This document shows, in pieces, positions 1-5,158 of a DNA stretch of 5,980 bases (within the stretch, counting starts at the first letter, position 1; every line of letters starts with the position of its first letter). The DNA is from Clostridiales bacterium. Lineage in GTDB: Bacteria; Bacillota; Clostridia; Saccharofermentanales; UBA5734. Made by a program: the position numbers and the translations under genes. The notes beneath the pieces were generated by a model that ran no database searches, was not told the DNA's origin, and saw only the letters and a list, made by a program, of their open reading frames with translations. Location of the stretch: assembly GCA_007133255.1 (NCBI GenBank), contig SLMY01000110.1:1-5980 (forward strand), written 5' to 3'.

Positions 1-87
1 GCGACCGGCTGTGAGTACCCCGCCAACGCGCCTTTAGACCGTGCACGCAAAATGGTGGAAATCGCCAAGACATACGGACGCTACTAA
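1..87 (+). CDS. C-terminal end of a uroporphyrinogen-decarboxylase-like (MtaA/CmuA-type) protein, partial
   Basis: The frame is open from the first base and ends at TAA 85-87, leaving 28 residues. The tail has a GCEYPANAPLD stretch, then an amphipathic helix with the pattern R-x-M-V-E-I-A-K, ending YGRY. The combination GCE-(x)P-x-x-x-P followed by a final helix ending in a 'YG' motif is typical of the C-terminus of the URO-D superfamily. In anaerobes that superfamily is dominated by methylcobamide:CoM-type and related corrinoid methyltransferases rather than true HemE. Seen: the tail motif only. Known: family tails look like this. Inferred: a corrinoid-dependent methyl transfer role, because true heme synthesis versus methyl transfer cannot be told apart from 28 residues. 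A terminator follows about 50 bases after the stop, so this is the last gene of its transcript. Confidence 0.62.
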   Translation, partial: ATGCEYPANAPLDRARKMVEIAKTYGRY

Positions 88-137
88 GTCGTTTTTCAGT
101 CTTGCATGCATCTGATAATCCTAAGCATTGGTCAAAG

Positions 138-175
138 AAAGAGTTGTCTCAAAAGAATGAGGCAGCTCTTTTTTT
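138..175 (+). terminator. Rho-independent terminator after the URO-D-like gene
   Basis: An 11-base-pair stem pairs AGAGTTGTCTC (140-150) with GAGGCAGCTCT (159-169), including two G-U pairs. The loop is 8 bases (151-158), and an unbroken run of six T (170-175) follows. Upstream A residues (138-139) can extend the stem against the first T residues. It lies in the convergent gap between the gene ending at 87 and the minus-strand hydrolase ending at 244. On the minus strand the trailing sequence is only moderately U-rich (TTCTTTGAC), so use in both directions is possible but weaker. Confidence 0.88.
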
Positions 176-243
176 GTCTTAAATAGTAAAACAAATTAAA
201 TTCCTCATCATTAACTTAGAAGATGAATACACCAGCTATGCAG

Positions 244-1311
244 TTAATGCTTCTGCTCTTTGGTAAGCCAGCGCTGCAGCCAGGGATAGGCTTTTTCGCC
301 ATGAATCTGGTGGTCACCAGCGAAAAAGTCCGTTTCAAGGCATTGCTGCGCATGAAAAAACTTGTACATGTCCAGAATATTCTCTGCTGCTTTTTTCGCG
401 GCCTGAATCGGAAAAATGGGGTCTTCCAGCCCGCTTTCAATCAGCAGTGGCCGCGGCGCAATGAGCCTCACCAGGTCTGGCATCTCGCAAAAACGCAGAA
501 TCCCGGGAACATAATTATCAACGCAGTGATGTACAGACAGTATGCAGTCCTTAAAAGTATTTACATAACCGCTGATAACTGTCGCGGTAATCCGATCATC
601 AAGCGCTGACGTGAAGGCAGCAACCAGACCGCCGCCGGATATACCCATGCAGCCAATCCTGTCAGCGTTGATGTCGGGGCGGCTGTTCATGTAGTCAAGC
701 AGGCGTTGTGCCTGAAAAACCCGCAGCCCGGCCATGGTCACGCCAAACATCATCAGTCCGGTTGAAAGCGGATAACAGGAGCTTTCTCCTGGATCGCCTT
801 TTATTTCCTGTTCACGTCTTGCCTGGCCAAACCCGATGATTTCCGGCGCTACAACAATGAACCCGCGCTGAACCAGTGACAGCGCGAAGTCCTTGTGATA
901 ACCGCTGTCGCCTTTTCGGGGGCTGCCATCTGCTTCCAGTCCAACAATATCACGAACGCCGTAGCCATGCCCGTGGCAGGCAAGAATCGCGGGCACTTTG
1001 GTGTTTTGATCAGGCAGTTGATTATTTTCTAATTTAGGGATAAGCACATAGGCAAGTGATGTCAGTTCCGGCGCTATCTGCAGGGTATAAAGTTCGCGGA
1101 TATAGGTGGCGCAGTCAACAGACTCCAGCCTTTCAGGCTGAAGTCCATCTGGACTGGCAGGGATTCTATCAAGACCAATCTGGTCCGTTATCGCTCTCCT
1201 GAGTCCGGCTGACCAGCCCTGCCAGGCCTGATCATTTTCAGGCAGGTATGAAAACGCCCGTTTTTGTTTTTTGTAGAGGTGTTCCAGAAAGAATGACGGA
1301 TCTGTAGACAT
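244..1311 (-). CDS. Alpha/beta hydrolase (acetyl-xylan-esterase / dienelactone-hydrolase-like), cytoplasmic
   Basis: This 355-residue protein has no signal peptide or membrane segment. Visible landmarks are an oxyanion-type HGHG at 113-116, a nucleophile elbow G223-I-S225-G-G227 (Ser225 nucleophile), a probable catalytic acid Asp297 in GLEDP after a hydrophobic strand, and a probable catalytic His334 in GDHQIHG. Ser, Asp and His occur in the canonical fold order. The long N-terminal part (about 1-105) before the core strands, and the region between HGHG and the elbow containing several charged turns, resemble the larger 'Abhydrolase_7'/acetyl-xylan-esterase-like group, which is mostly annotated as uncharacterised ester hydrolases. 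The start ATG (1309-1311) is supported by an SD AAGGGGG at complement 1320-1326, 8 bases upstream. It stands alone, with the neighbour's terminator (1384-1428) just upstream and a convergent gene downstream. The substrate is unknown; deacetylation of a carbohydrate or small ester is only a family-based guess. Confidence 0.85.
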   Translation of the reverse strand: MSTDPSFFLEHLYKKQKRAFSYLPENDQAWQGWSAGLRRAITDQIGLDRIPASPDGLQPERLESVDCATYIRELYTLQIAPELTSLAYVLIPKLENNQLPDQNTKVPAILACHGHGYGVRDIVGLEADGSPRKGDSGYHKDFALSLVQRGFIVVAPEIIGFGQARREQEIKGDPGESSCYPLSTGLMMFGVTMAGLRVFQAQRLLDYMNSRPDINADRIGCMGISGGGLVAAFTSALDDRITATVISGYVNTFKDCILSVHHCVDNYVPGILRFCEMPDLVRLIAPRPLLIESGLEDPIFPIQAAKKAAENILDMYKFFHAQQCLETDFFAGDHQIHGEKAYPWLQRWLTKEQKH

Positions 1312-1383
1312 TGTTTGTTCCCCCTTGTATGCGTCTTTACATCTAATAATCTTCTTTTCTATTCAATATACACCTCAAATGAT

Positions 1384-1428
1384 AAACAAAAAAGCCGGAA
1401 ACAGATTATTTAACCTGCCTCCGGCTTT
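1384..1428 (-). terminator. Rho-independent terminator of the acidic repeat protein gene
   Basis: A perfect 9-base-pair stem pairs AAAGCCGGA (1391-1399) with TCCGGCTTT (1420-1428). The 20-base loop can pair further (CAG/CTG). Read on the minus strand, the stem is followed by a T-rich tail reading TTTGTTT, continuous with the stem's own TTT. It sits about 70 bases beyond the stop codon at 1498, in the right orientation, and isolates that gene from the hydrolase gene downstream. Confidence 0.87.
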
Positions 1429-1497
1429 AACTATGTTTTCATGAATTACATGAGTAACTCTTAATTGTTTACTGATAGGGTTCCAATGTATTTTAGG

Positions 1498-2046
1498 TTA
1501 AAAAACCTTCTTCAGAAGCAGTATAAGTCCGGCACCTACCAGAATAGCCGCGGAAATAACCGCTGCCATCGGCAGCTTGCTTTCATCTTCTTGTGCCGTG
1601 CCATCTACTGACACAATGCCGGCTTCATCTTCGCCTAATTCCAGATCGTCTCCAACCACACGGTCGTCTTCTGGTTCATCTATTGAAACAATACCGGCTT
1701 CACCTTCGCCTAATTCCAGATCGTCTCCAACCACACGGTCGTCTTCTGGCTCATCTATTGAAACAATGCCAACCTCATCTTCACCTAATTCCAGATCATC
1801 ACCAACTACGCGATCAGGATCTTCATCTACGGATACAATTTTCATTTCATCATCAGCGATATCAATGTCGTCACCAACTACAGGTTCATCTACGGAAACA
1901 ATCTTCATCTCATCATCAGCGATATCGATGTCGTCGCCAACCACTTGGCGTTCGCCGTCACCTGCAGCTAATTCTTCTGCCATAGCGATTCCTGAAAAGC
2001 TTAATACAATGGCAAGCGCCACTCCAAACATGAACAGTTTTTTCAT
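1498..2046 (-). CDS. Exported acidic tandem-repeat protein with C-terminal membrane anchor, function unknown
   Basis: I do not recognise a named family. The 182-residue product has three parts. A Sec signal peptide spans 1-23 (MKK, hydrophobic core, AMA before E24). Five tandem repeats begin at residues 35, 56, 80, 105 and 130, with consensus VVGDD(I/L)(D/E)(I/L), a short acidic stretch, then IVS(V/I)D. A hydrophobic helix of about 20 residues (160-178) ends in KKVF. Between 24 and 157 I count 53 Asp/Glu against 7 Lys/Arg, with no Cys or aromatic residues. Repeats 1-2 (IDIADDEMK type) differ from repeats 3-5 (LELGE type with PEDDR linkers). Inferred topology is an extracellular acidic domain tethered by the C-terminal helix, with KK on the cytoplasmic side. 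A role in cation binding, surface charge or as a protease substrate is only speculation. Start: a TTG nine bases further upstream directly abuts the SD, so the ATG at 2044-2046 is preferred. It has its own terminator and appears monocistronic. Confidence 0.8.
   Translation of the reverse strand: MKKLFMFGVALAIVLSFSGIAMAEELAAGDGERQVVGDDIDIADDEMKIVSVDEPVVGDDIDIADDEMKIVSVDEDPDRVVGDDLELGEDEVGIVSIDEPEDDRVVGDDLELGEGEAGIVSIDEPEDDRVVGDDLELGEDEAGIVSVDGTAQEDESKLPMAAVISAAILVGAGLILLLKKVF
1600..1944 (-). repeat. In-frame tandem repeat array, five units of 60-75 bases
   Basis: Units on the minus strand run 1944-1882, 1881-1810, 1809-1735, 1734-1660 and 1659-1600, each starting at the VVGDD codons. At DNA level, 1621-1695 and 1696-1770 match at 72 of 75 positions; one difference, T1628/C1703, is a codon change and the other two are silent. 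The next unit is more diverged, and the two leftmost protein units form a second, older pair with several silent differences. This pattern indicates stepwise duplication in two bursts, with the 75-base type being recent. Confidence 0.93.
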
Positions 2047-2055
2047 CTTAAACAA

Positions 2056-2060
2056 CTCCT
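2056..2060 (-). promoter_or_regulatory. SD site that fixes the start of the repeat protein
   Basis: The minus strand reads AGGAG here, preceded by a run of A. It is 9 bases from the ATG at 2044-2046 and 0 bases from the in-frame TTG at 2053-2055. Only the ATG has workable spacing, which removes three residues from the longest reading and gives a classic MKK signal-peptide start. Confidence 0.85.
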
Positions 2061-2472
2061 TTTTTTTTTACTGTTAAATTAGTCTCGGGCCCTTACATTT
2101 CATTAGACGTGTTTCTTTTAAGTTTGTTCGAAAGTATTTGTGTCCTTTGTAGGGCATGAGGCGATCTGGCTAAATTATTCCATTCAACATGCAAAAATCT
2201 TTCCAGGGAACGCAAATAATGAGCTTAAAGTTGTTCATGCTGTTTTTCTGGCCAACTAAAAGATCCGGCTCCCAAAGGTGCCGGATCTTTCGCATCGGTT
2301 GCTCATTATAATAGACATCGTCTGCTTATTGATTCACATCAGGTATTTCTTATATATGACAGAAGGATTGTTTTCATCTTTTCATTTTCCAATCATTTTA
2401 TCAGTCAAACTGTTTATCATGATATCATCTAGCAAGTAGGTGCCCTGCCCATAAACAAGCTTTGCGCTTTGT
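2061..2472. other. Gene-free spacer between nfeD and the repeat-protein gene
   Basis: About 410 bases hold no convincing coding region on either strand. It is AT-rich apart from the hairpin at 2259-2290. Other structure seen: an ATTATAAT palindrome at 2305-2312, which gives a perfect TATAAT on both strands but lacks a good -35 box in either direction; a 10-base palindrome ATGATATCAT at 2419-2428; and a bulged hairpin at 2452-2475 that includes the nfeD stop codon but has no U tract. The promoter for the repeat-protein gene must lie here or further upstream, but I see no clear -35/-10 pair close to its SD. Confidence 0.6.
2259..2290 (-). terminator. Strong hairpin, probable nfeD terminator
   Basis: A perfect 11-base-pair stem pairs AAAGATCCGGC (2259-2269) with GCCGGATCTTT (2280-2290) around a 10-base loop. 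On the minus strand it ends CTTTTAGTT, a short U tract; on the plus strand it ends CTTTCGC, which is weaker. It lies about 180 bases past the nfeD stop and about 210 bases before the repeat-protein start. The most economical reading is termination of the nfeD transcript. A structured leader or small-RNA terminator is an alternative, because a TATAAT sits only about 15 bases upstream on the minus strand. Confidence 0.55.
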
Positions 2473-3855
2473 TTACGTCTCATCCTCTTCCTTCTGGTCA
2501 TCGTCAGATATGACAACAATTTTAGACCCTACTACTTGAATTACTTTAACTTTTTCACCGCTGGCAATAAAGCTGCCCTCAGCAATCGCGTCAAGCCGCT
2601 TATCGTCTATAAGGACTTTCCCGGAAGGACGCAAGGTTGAAACAGCCGTACCTGTTTTGCCCAGCAGATTAGTTTCGGGTAACGTTACGTCTCTGTGCAC
2701 GTAGCCCATATCTACCGTTTCCGCATTAGCCAGTACCAGCCGCTGGAACAGTTTGCGTTTGCCAAACAGTTTAATCAGGATCGGGATCGTGATGATGCCG
2801 ACCACAATGGCAATTAAAAGGGAAAAAACGCCCTGGCGTACGTCAGGCGCCGCGAAGACAATACCGATAAACATGGCAATCAGGCCCGAGATGCCAAAAA
2901 TGCCAAATTCGGGTATGGTCAGCTCTATCACCACCAGCACAACACCGATAAAGAAAATCACCACCGACCAGAGTTCCGTGTAGCCGGCAATAAAGCCGCT
3001 GGAAAAGTAAAGCACAATACAGGCGACTCCGATAATGCCCGAAATACCAAAGCCCTGAGTATAGAATTCAGCCAGCAGAGCGATCATGCCAATTGACAGC
3101 AGCAAAGAAGCGACTTCATAACTGGTTAAAAACTGCGCGATGCGGTATCTGAAATCGGGCTCTTCCTCAATAATCGTCGCGTTATCCCAGCCAAGAACTC
3201 GCAGCGCTTCCTCTCTGCTTTCAACAATATGGTCAGCATACCCAAACTCACTCGCCTGATTCGCGGTCAGGTCAAGAATCTCACCTTCGCGTACCAGACC
3301 TTCAATTTCAATGTCTATATCGACCATTGCCATCGCGACCTGCGGATCGCGCCCGGTTCTCTCAGCTGTCGTTGCGAATTCACCTCTGACAAAAGCGACA
3401 GTTTTCGGGTCATCCGGGATAGGCTGAGCAGATCCGATGTGACTGCCGGGTGTCATGATAATGGTTTCAGAAGCGATTGAAATCAGTGCTCCTGCTGATA
3501 TAGCTCTTGTGCCGATGTACACAGCGACAGGCGATCTGGATTCAATCATCGCGTCTCGCATATCGAGCGCTGAATCAACCCTGCCGCCAAGCGTTCTGAT
3601 GTCAATCAAAATACCTTCCGCGCCGGCTTCATTGGCAGCATCAAGTTTGTTTTCCAGAAACGCAGCCATCGCCGGCGTAATCTCTCCGTCAATCGAAATG
3701 ATGTAAACGGTGGGCCGTGTTTCCTGGGCTAAAATAAAAGATGGTACAAGCAACAGAAAGACCACTACCAGCAGTGTCATCCGTATCAGGATCAGAGTAG
3801 CACGTGATCTGTGCTGTTTGCTGTTATTTTTATTCATCCTCTGTATGTTTTTCAT
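2473..3855 (-). CDS. nfeD: Long-form NfeD: membrane-bound ClpP-class serine protease with C-terminal NfeD (OB-fold) domain
   Basis: This 460-residue protein is the usual length for long NfeD. Order of parts: a basic N-region and hydrophobic export signal (about 20-43, LA-QE cleavage likely); a ClpP/crotonase-type protease domain (about 48-225) with GGRVDSA at 90-96, the nucleophile motif I119-S120-A-G, the segment MTPGSHIGSAQP, and Lys151 before the AERTGRD helix as probable dyad base; four or five membrane helices between about 247 and 361; and a soluble tail with GKTGTAVSTLRPSGKV (399-414), the hallmark of the NfeD OB-fold. Archaeal relatives use a Ser-Lys dyad to cleave the hydrophobic C-terminus of a stomatin. 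Bacterial NfeDs are usually encoded beside a flotillin or stomatin, and none is seen on either side here. The start ATG is supported by SD AAAGGA (complement 3863-3868) with a 7-base spacer. The probable role is envelope and membrane-microdomain quality control. Confidence 0.93.
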   Translation of the reverse strand: MKNIQRMNKNNSKQHRSRATLILIRMTLLVVVFLLLVPSFILAQETRPTVYIISIDGEITPAMAAFLENKLDAANEAGAEGILIDIRTLGGRVDSALDMRDAMIESRSPVAVYIGTRAISAGALISIASETIIMTPGSHIGSAQPIPDDPKTVAFVRGEFATTAERTGRDPQVAMAMVDIDIEIEGLVREGEILDLTANQASEFGYADHIVESREEALRVLGWDNATIIEEEPDFRYRIAQFLTSYEVASLLLSIGMIALLAEFYTQGFGISGIIGVACIVLYFSSGFIAGYTELWSVVIFFIGVVLVVIELTIPEFGIFGISGLIAMFIGIVFAAPDVRQGVFSLLIAIVVGIITIPILIKLFGKRKLFQRLVLANAETVDMGYVHRDVTLPETNLLGKTGTAVSTLRPSGKVLIDDKRLDAIAEGSFIASGEKVKVIQVVGSKIVVISDDDQKEEDET

Positions 3856-3986
3856 AGCAGGATCCTTTCAAGGCAGGTGATGCAGTCAATCGCGAATCTA
3901 TACGATAATAACAACCTTGCAACACTTCGTTCTGTTGCCTTTGTAGTTTTATTTTACCATATACATAATCAGCAGGTGTGACCATA
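3856..3986. promoter_or_regulatory. Divergent promoter region between nfeD and the glycyl radical operon
   Basis: This is the only spacer from which both divergent transcripts can start. For nfeD (minus strand), TTGCAA (complement 3917-3922) and TAGATT (complement 3895-3900) are 16 bases apart and would give a leader of about 30 bases carrying the SD. For the operon (plus strand), TTGTAG (3941-3946) and CATAAT (3964-3969) are 17 bases apart. That transcript would begin near 3976, on top of the small ORF's SD, so either this box is not the promoter or the small ORF starts further in. All boxes match consensus only partly. No clear operator repeat was found. Confidence 0.35.
3974..3978 (+). promoter_or_regulatory. 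SD site deciding the start of the small ORF
   Basis: AGGTG here is complementary to the 16S anti-SD sequence and lies 8 bases before the ATG at 3987. The in-frame GTG at 3978-3980 overlaps the site and cannot be the start. No comparable SD precedes the later in-frame ATGs at 4026 and 4065. Confidence 0.55.
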
Positions 3987-4205
3987 ATGTGGATAAATCA
4001 TCAGCAGCCCTTCATCTATGCTAAAATGATAAGGTACTCTAAGATCGCTAAGTCTAATCGGATTATGACAGAAGATTGTTTACGTGAGTCTGGCTATATG
4101 CTGCCTCAAAGTGATCAGGTCCGATCCTTGATTGCTTCTTTGCTTGAAAACGCTGATGAAGATTTTCCTCGTGAAGAAGCCGAGAAACTGCTGGACAAAC
4201 TGTAA
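3987..4205 (+). CDS. Small hypothetical protein (72 residues) leading the glycyl radical operon
   Basis: I do not recognise this protein. It has a basic, partly aromatic N-terminal third (MWINHQQPF, then K/R-rich residues 13-25) and an acidic C-terminal half from about residue 43 that should form a helix (DQVRSLIASLLENA, then EEAEKLLDKL). It has a single Cys31, no membrane segment and no signal peptide. It ends 9 bases before the activase ATG, and its stop codon overlaps the activase SD, so the two are likely co-translated. The known small subunit of 4-hydroxyphenylacetate decarboxylase is rich in Cys and binds Fe-S clusters; this protein is not, so it is not that subunit. It might be an accessory or regulatory peptide for the operon. 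If the plus-strand promoter box at 3941-3969 is real, translation would have to start inside, for example at ATG 4065 (46 residues). Existence is supported by position and SD rather than by homology. Confidence 0.55.
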   Translation: MWINHQQPFIYAKMIRYSKIAKSNRIMTEDCLRESGYMLPQSDQVRSLIASLLENADEDFPREEAEKLLDKL

Positions 4206-4209
4206 GGGA
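4204..4209 (+). promoter_or_regulatory. Activase SD overlapping the upstream stop codon
   Basis: AAGGGA runs through the last two bases of the small ORF's TAA stop and lies 5 bases before the activase ATG at 4215. Ribosomes finishing the small ORF would sit on this site, which is the classical layout for translational coupling. Confidence 0.7.
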
Positions 4210-4214
4210 TAAAA

Positions 4215-5117
4215 ATGAAAGGTATTATTTTTGACATTGACCATTTCGCGACACACGACGGACCTGGTATCAGAACAGTTATATTTCTTAAGGGCTGTCC
4301 CTTAACCTGTGCCTGGTGCCACAGCCCAGAGTCGCAAGAATTTGGACCTGAACTGCTTTATATGTCATCGAAATGTATCAGTTGTGGCATATGTGGCCAA
4401 AGCCGTCAACACCAGACGCGTTCTTCCAGCCAGCACAGAACACAGGTGCTGGAGCGAAGTCGCCGCGAACAAAGTGACAATTTGATCACAGCCTGCCCGC
4501 AGTCCGCGATCAAATTGTCAGGAGAATTAAAGGAAGTTGATGCTGTTGTTGCCCAGGCCGCCGCCTACCGCGTCTTTTACGAACATTCTGGCGGTGGTGT
4601 AACAATCAGTGGTGGTGAACCGCTGGCTCAGCCTGCCTTTACTCTGGAAATAGCAAAAAGGCTGCGTCTGGAAGGCATTCATACGATTCTTGAAACCTCT
4701 GGCATGGGCAAATGGACTGATCTTAACAGTCTTATACCGTATATTGATCATTTCTATTATGATCTGAAGCTTTTTGATTCCAGCCGTCATTTAAAGCATA
4801 CAGGCGTACTGCCCAATGTTATCCAGAGCAATCTGGAAAATCTTTCCAGGCAGACCAGGCAGATTGCCATCCGGCTGCCGCTGATCCCGGGTTATACAGA
4901 TGATGAAGATAACGTTAGCGAAATCTATCACTTTATACAAAGGCTTGGCTTGAAACAAATTCATCTCCTGCCTTATAATGCCAGTTCAGAAGCGAAATAC
5001 ACCTGGCTGGGACGGGACTATTCGCTAGGACATCTGCCAAAGCAGACCCCTGAAAAACTACTATCACTGGCTTCGTTAGCGCCGGAAGGGCTGGAAGTCA
5101 GTATCATGACGAGTTGA
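4215..5117 (+). CDS. Glycyl-radical-enzyme activating enzyme (radical SAM, PflA/CutD-type) with a single-cluster insert
   Basis: It reductively cleaves S-adenosylmethionine and installs the glycyl radical on a partner enzyme. The 300-residue length is normal for activases with a ferredoxin-like insert. Motifs: D15-GPGIRT; radical-SAM CX3CX2C as C28, C32, C35 with the typical Trp before the last Cys; an insert with C54-x2-C57-x2-C60 and a lone C94-P; SGGEP at 132-136 (SAM binding); DLKLFD at 183-188; and RLPLIPGYTD at 220-229. Most insert-bearing activases carry two CX2CX2CX3CP motifs. Here the fourth Cys of motif I is Arg64, the first three of motif II are missing, and residues 61-93 are a polar Arg/Gln/Ser-rich stretch. 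The four remaining Cys fit one auxiliary [4Fe-4S] cluster. The next gene, 41 bases downstream, is the obvious substrate. Activase upstream of its target reverses the commonest order. Oxygen-sensitive, cytoplasmic. Confidence 0.93.
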   Translation: MKGIIFDIDHFATHDGPGIRTVIFLKGCPLTCAWCHSPESQEFGPELLYMSSKCISCGICGQSRQHQTRSSSQHRTQVLERSRREQSDNLITACPQSAIKLSGELKEVDAVVAQAAAYRVFYEHSGGGVTISGGEPLAQPAFTLEIAKRLRLEGIHTILETSGMGKWTDLNSLIPYIDHFYYDLKLFDSSRHLKHTGVLPNVIQSNLENLSRQTRQIAIRLPLIPGYTDDEDNVSEIYHFIQRLGLKQIHLLPYNASSEAKYTWLGRDYSLGHLPKQTPEKLLSLASLAPEGLEVSIMTS

Positions 5118-5158
5118 TCACAGTGATGTGCCGCGAATAAGATTTCCAGGAGGCCGAC

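Noticed and set aside
223..609. Plus-strand reading frame over the hydrolase 3' half
   Set aside because: It lies opposite the well-supported hydrolase, which contains the catalytic Asp and His in this interval, and shows no recognisable domain or SD.
1498..1575. LPMAA plus hydrophobic segment and KK tail as a sortase LPXTG sorting signal
   Set aside because: The motif lacks the T-G of LPXTG and known variants, and Lys-Lys is followed by V-F with little positive tail. A plain C-terminal transmembrane anchor explains it better.
1600..1944. Regularly spaced repeats that might suggest a CRISPR array
   Set aside because: The repeats are contiguous, in frame and translate to a regular acidic protein repeat with a signal peptide and membrane anchor. 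There are no unique spacers between short palindromic repeats.
1577..2077. Long Ser/Pro-rich plus-strand reading frame opposite the repeat protein
   Set aside because: It is the antisense image of the repeat array (GAY/GAR codons read backwards as TCN), has no SD, and the minus-strand product has a coherent signal peptide, repeats and anchor.
2452..2475. Hairpin containing the nfeD stop codon as a terminator
   Set aside because: The stem is bulged and AT-rich and is followed on the minus strand by a G/C-rich stretch rather than a U tract.
3987..4205. Small ORF as the Fe-S small subunit of 4-hydroxyphenylacetate decarboxylase
   Set aside because: That subunit needs many cysteines for two clusters; this protein has one Cys.
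5117..5127. ATCACaGTGAT inverted repeat after the activase stop as an operator
   Set aside because: Half-sites are only five bases, it is intragenic to the operon between co-directional genes 41 bases apart, and there is no second copy near the divergent promoter region.
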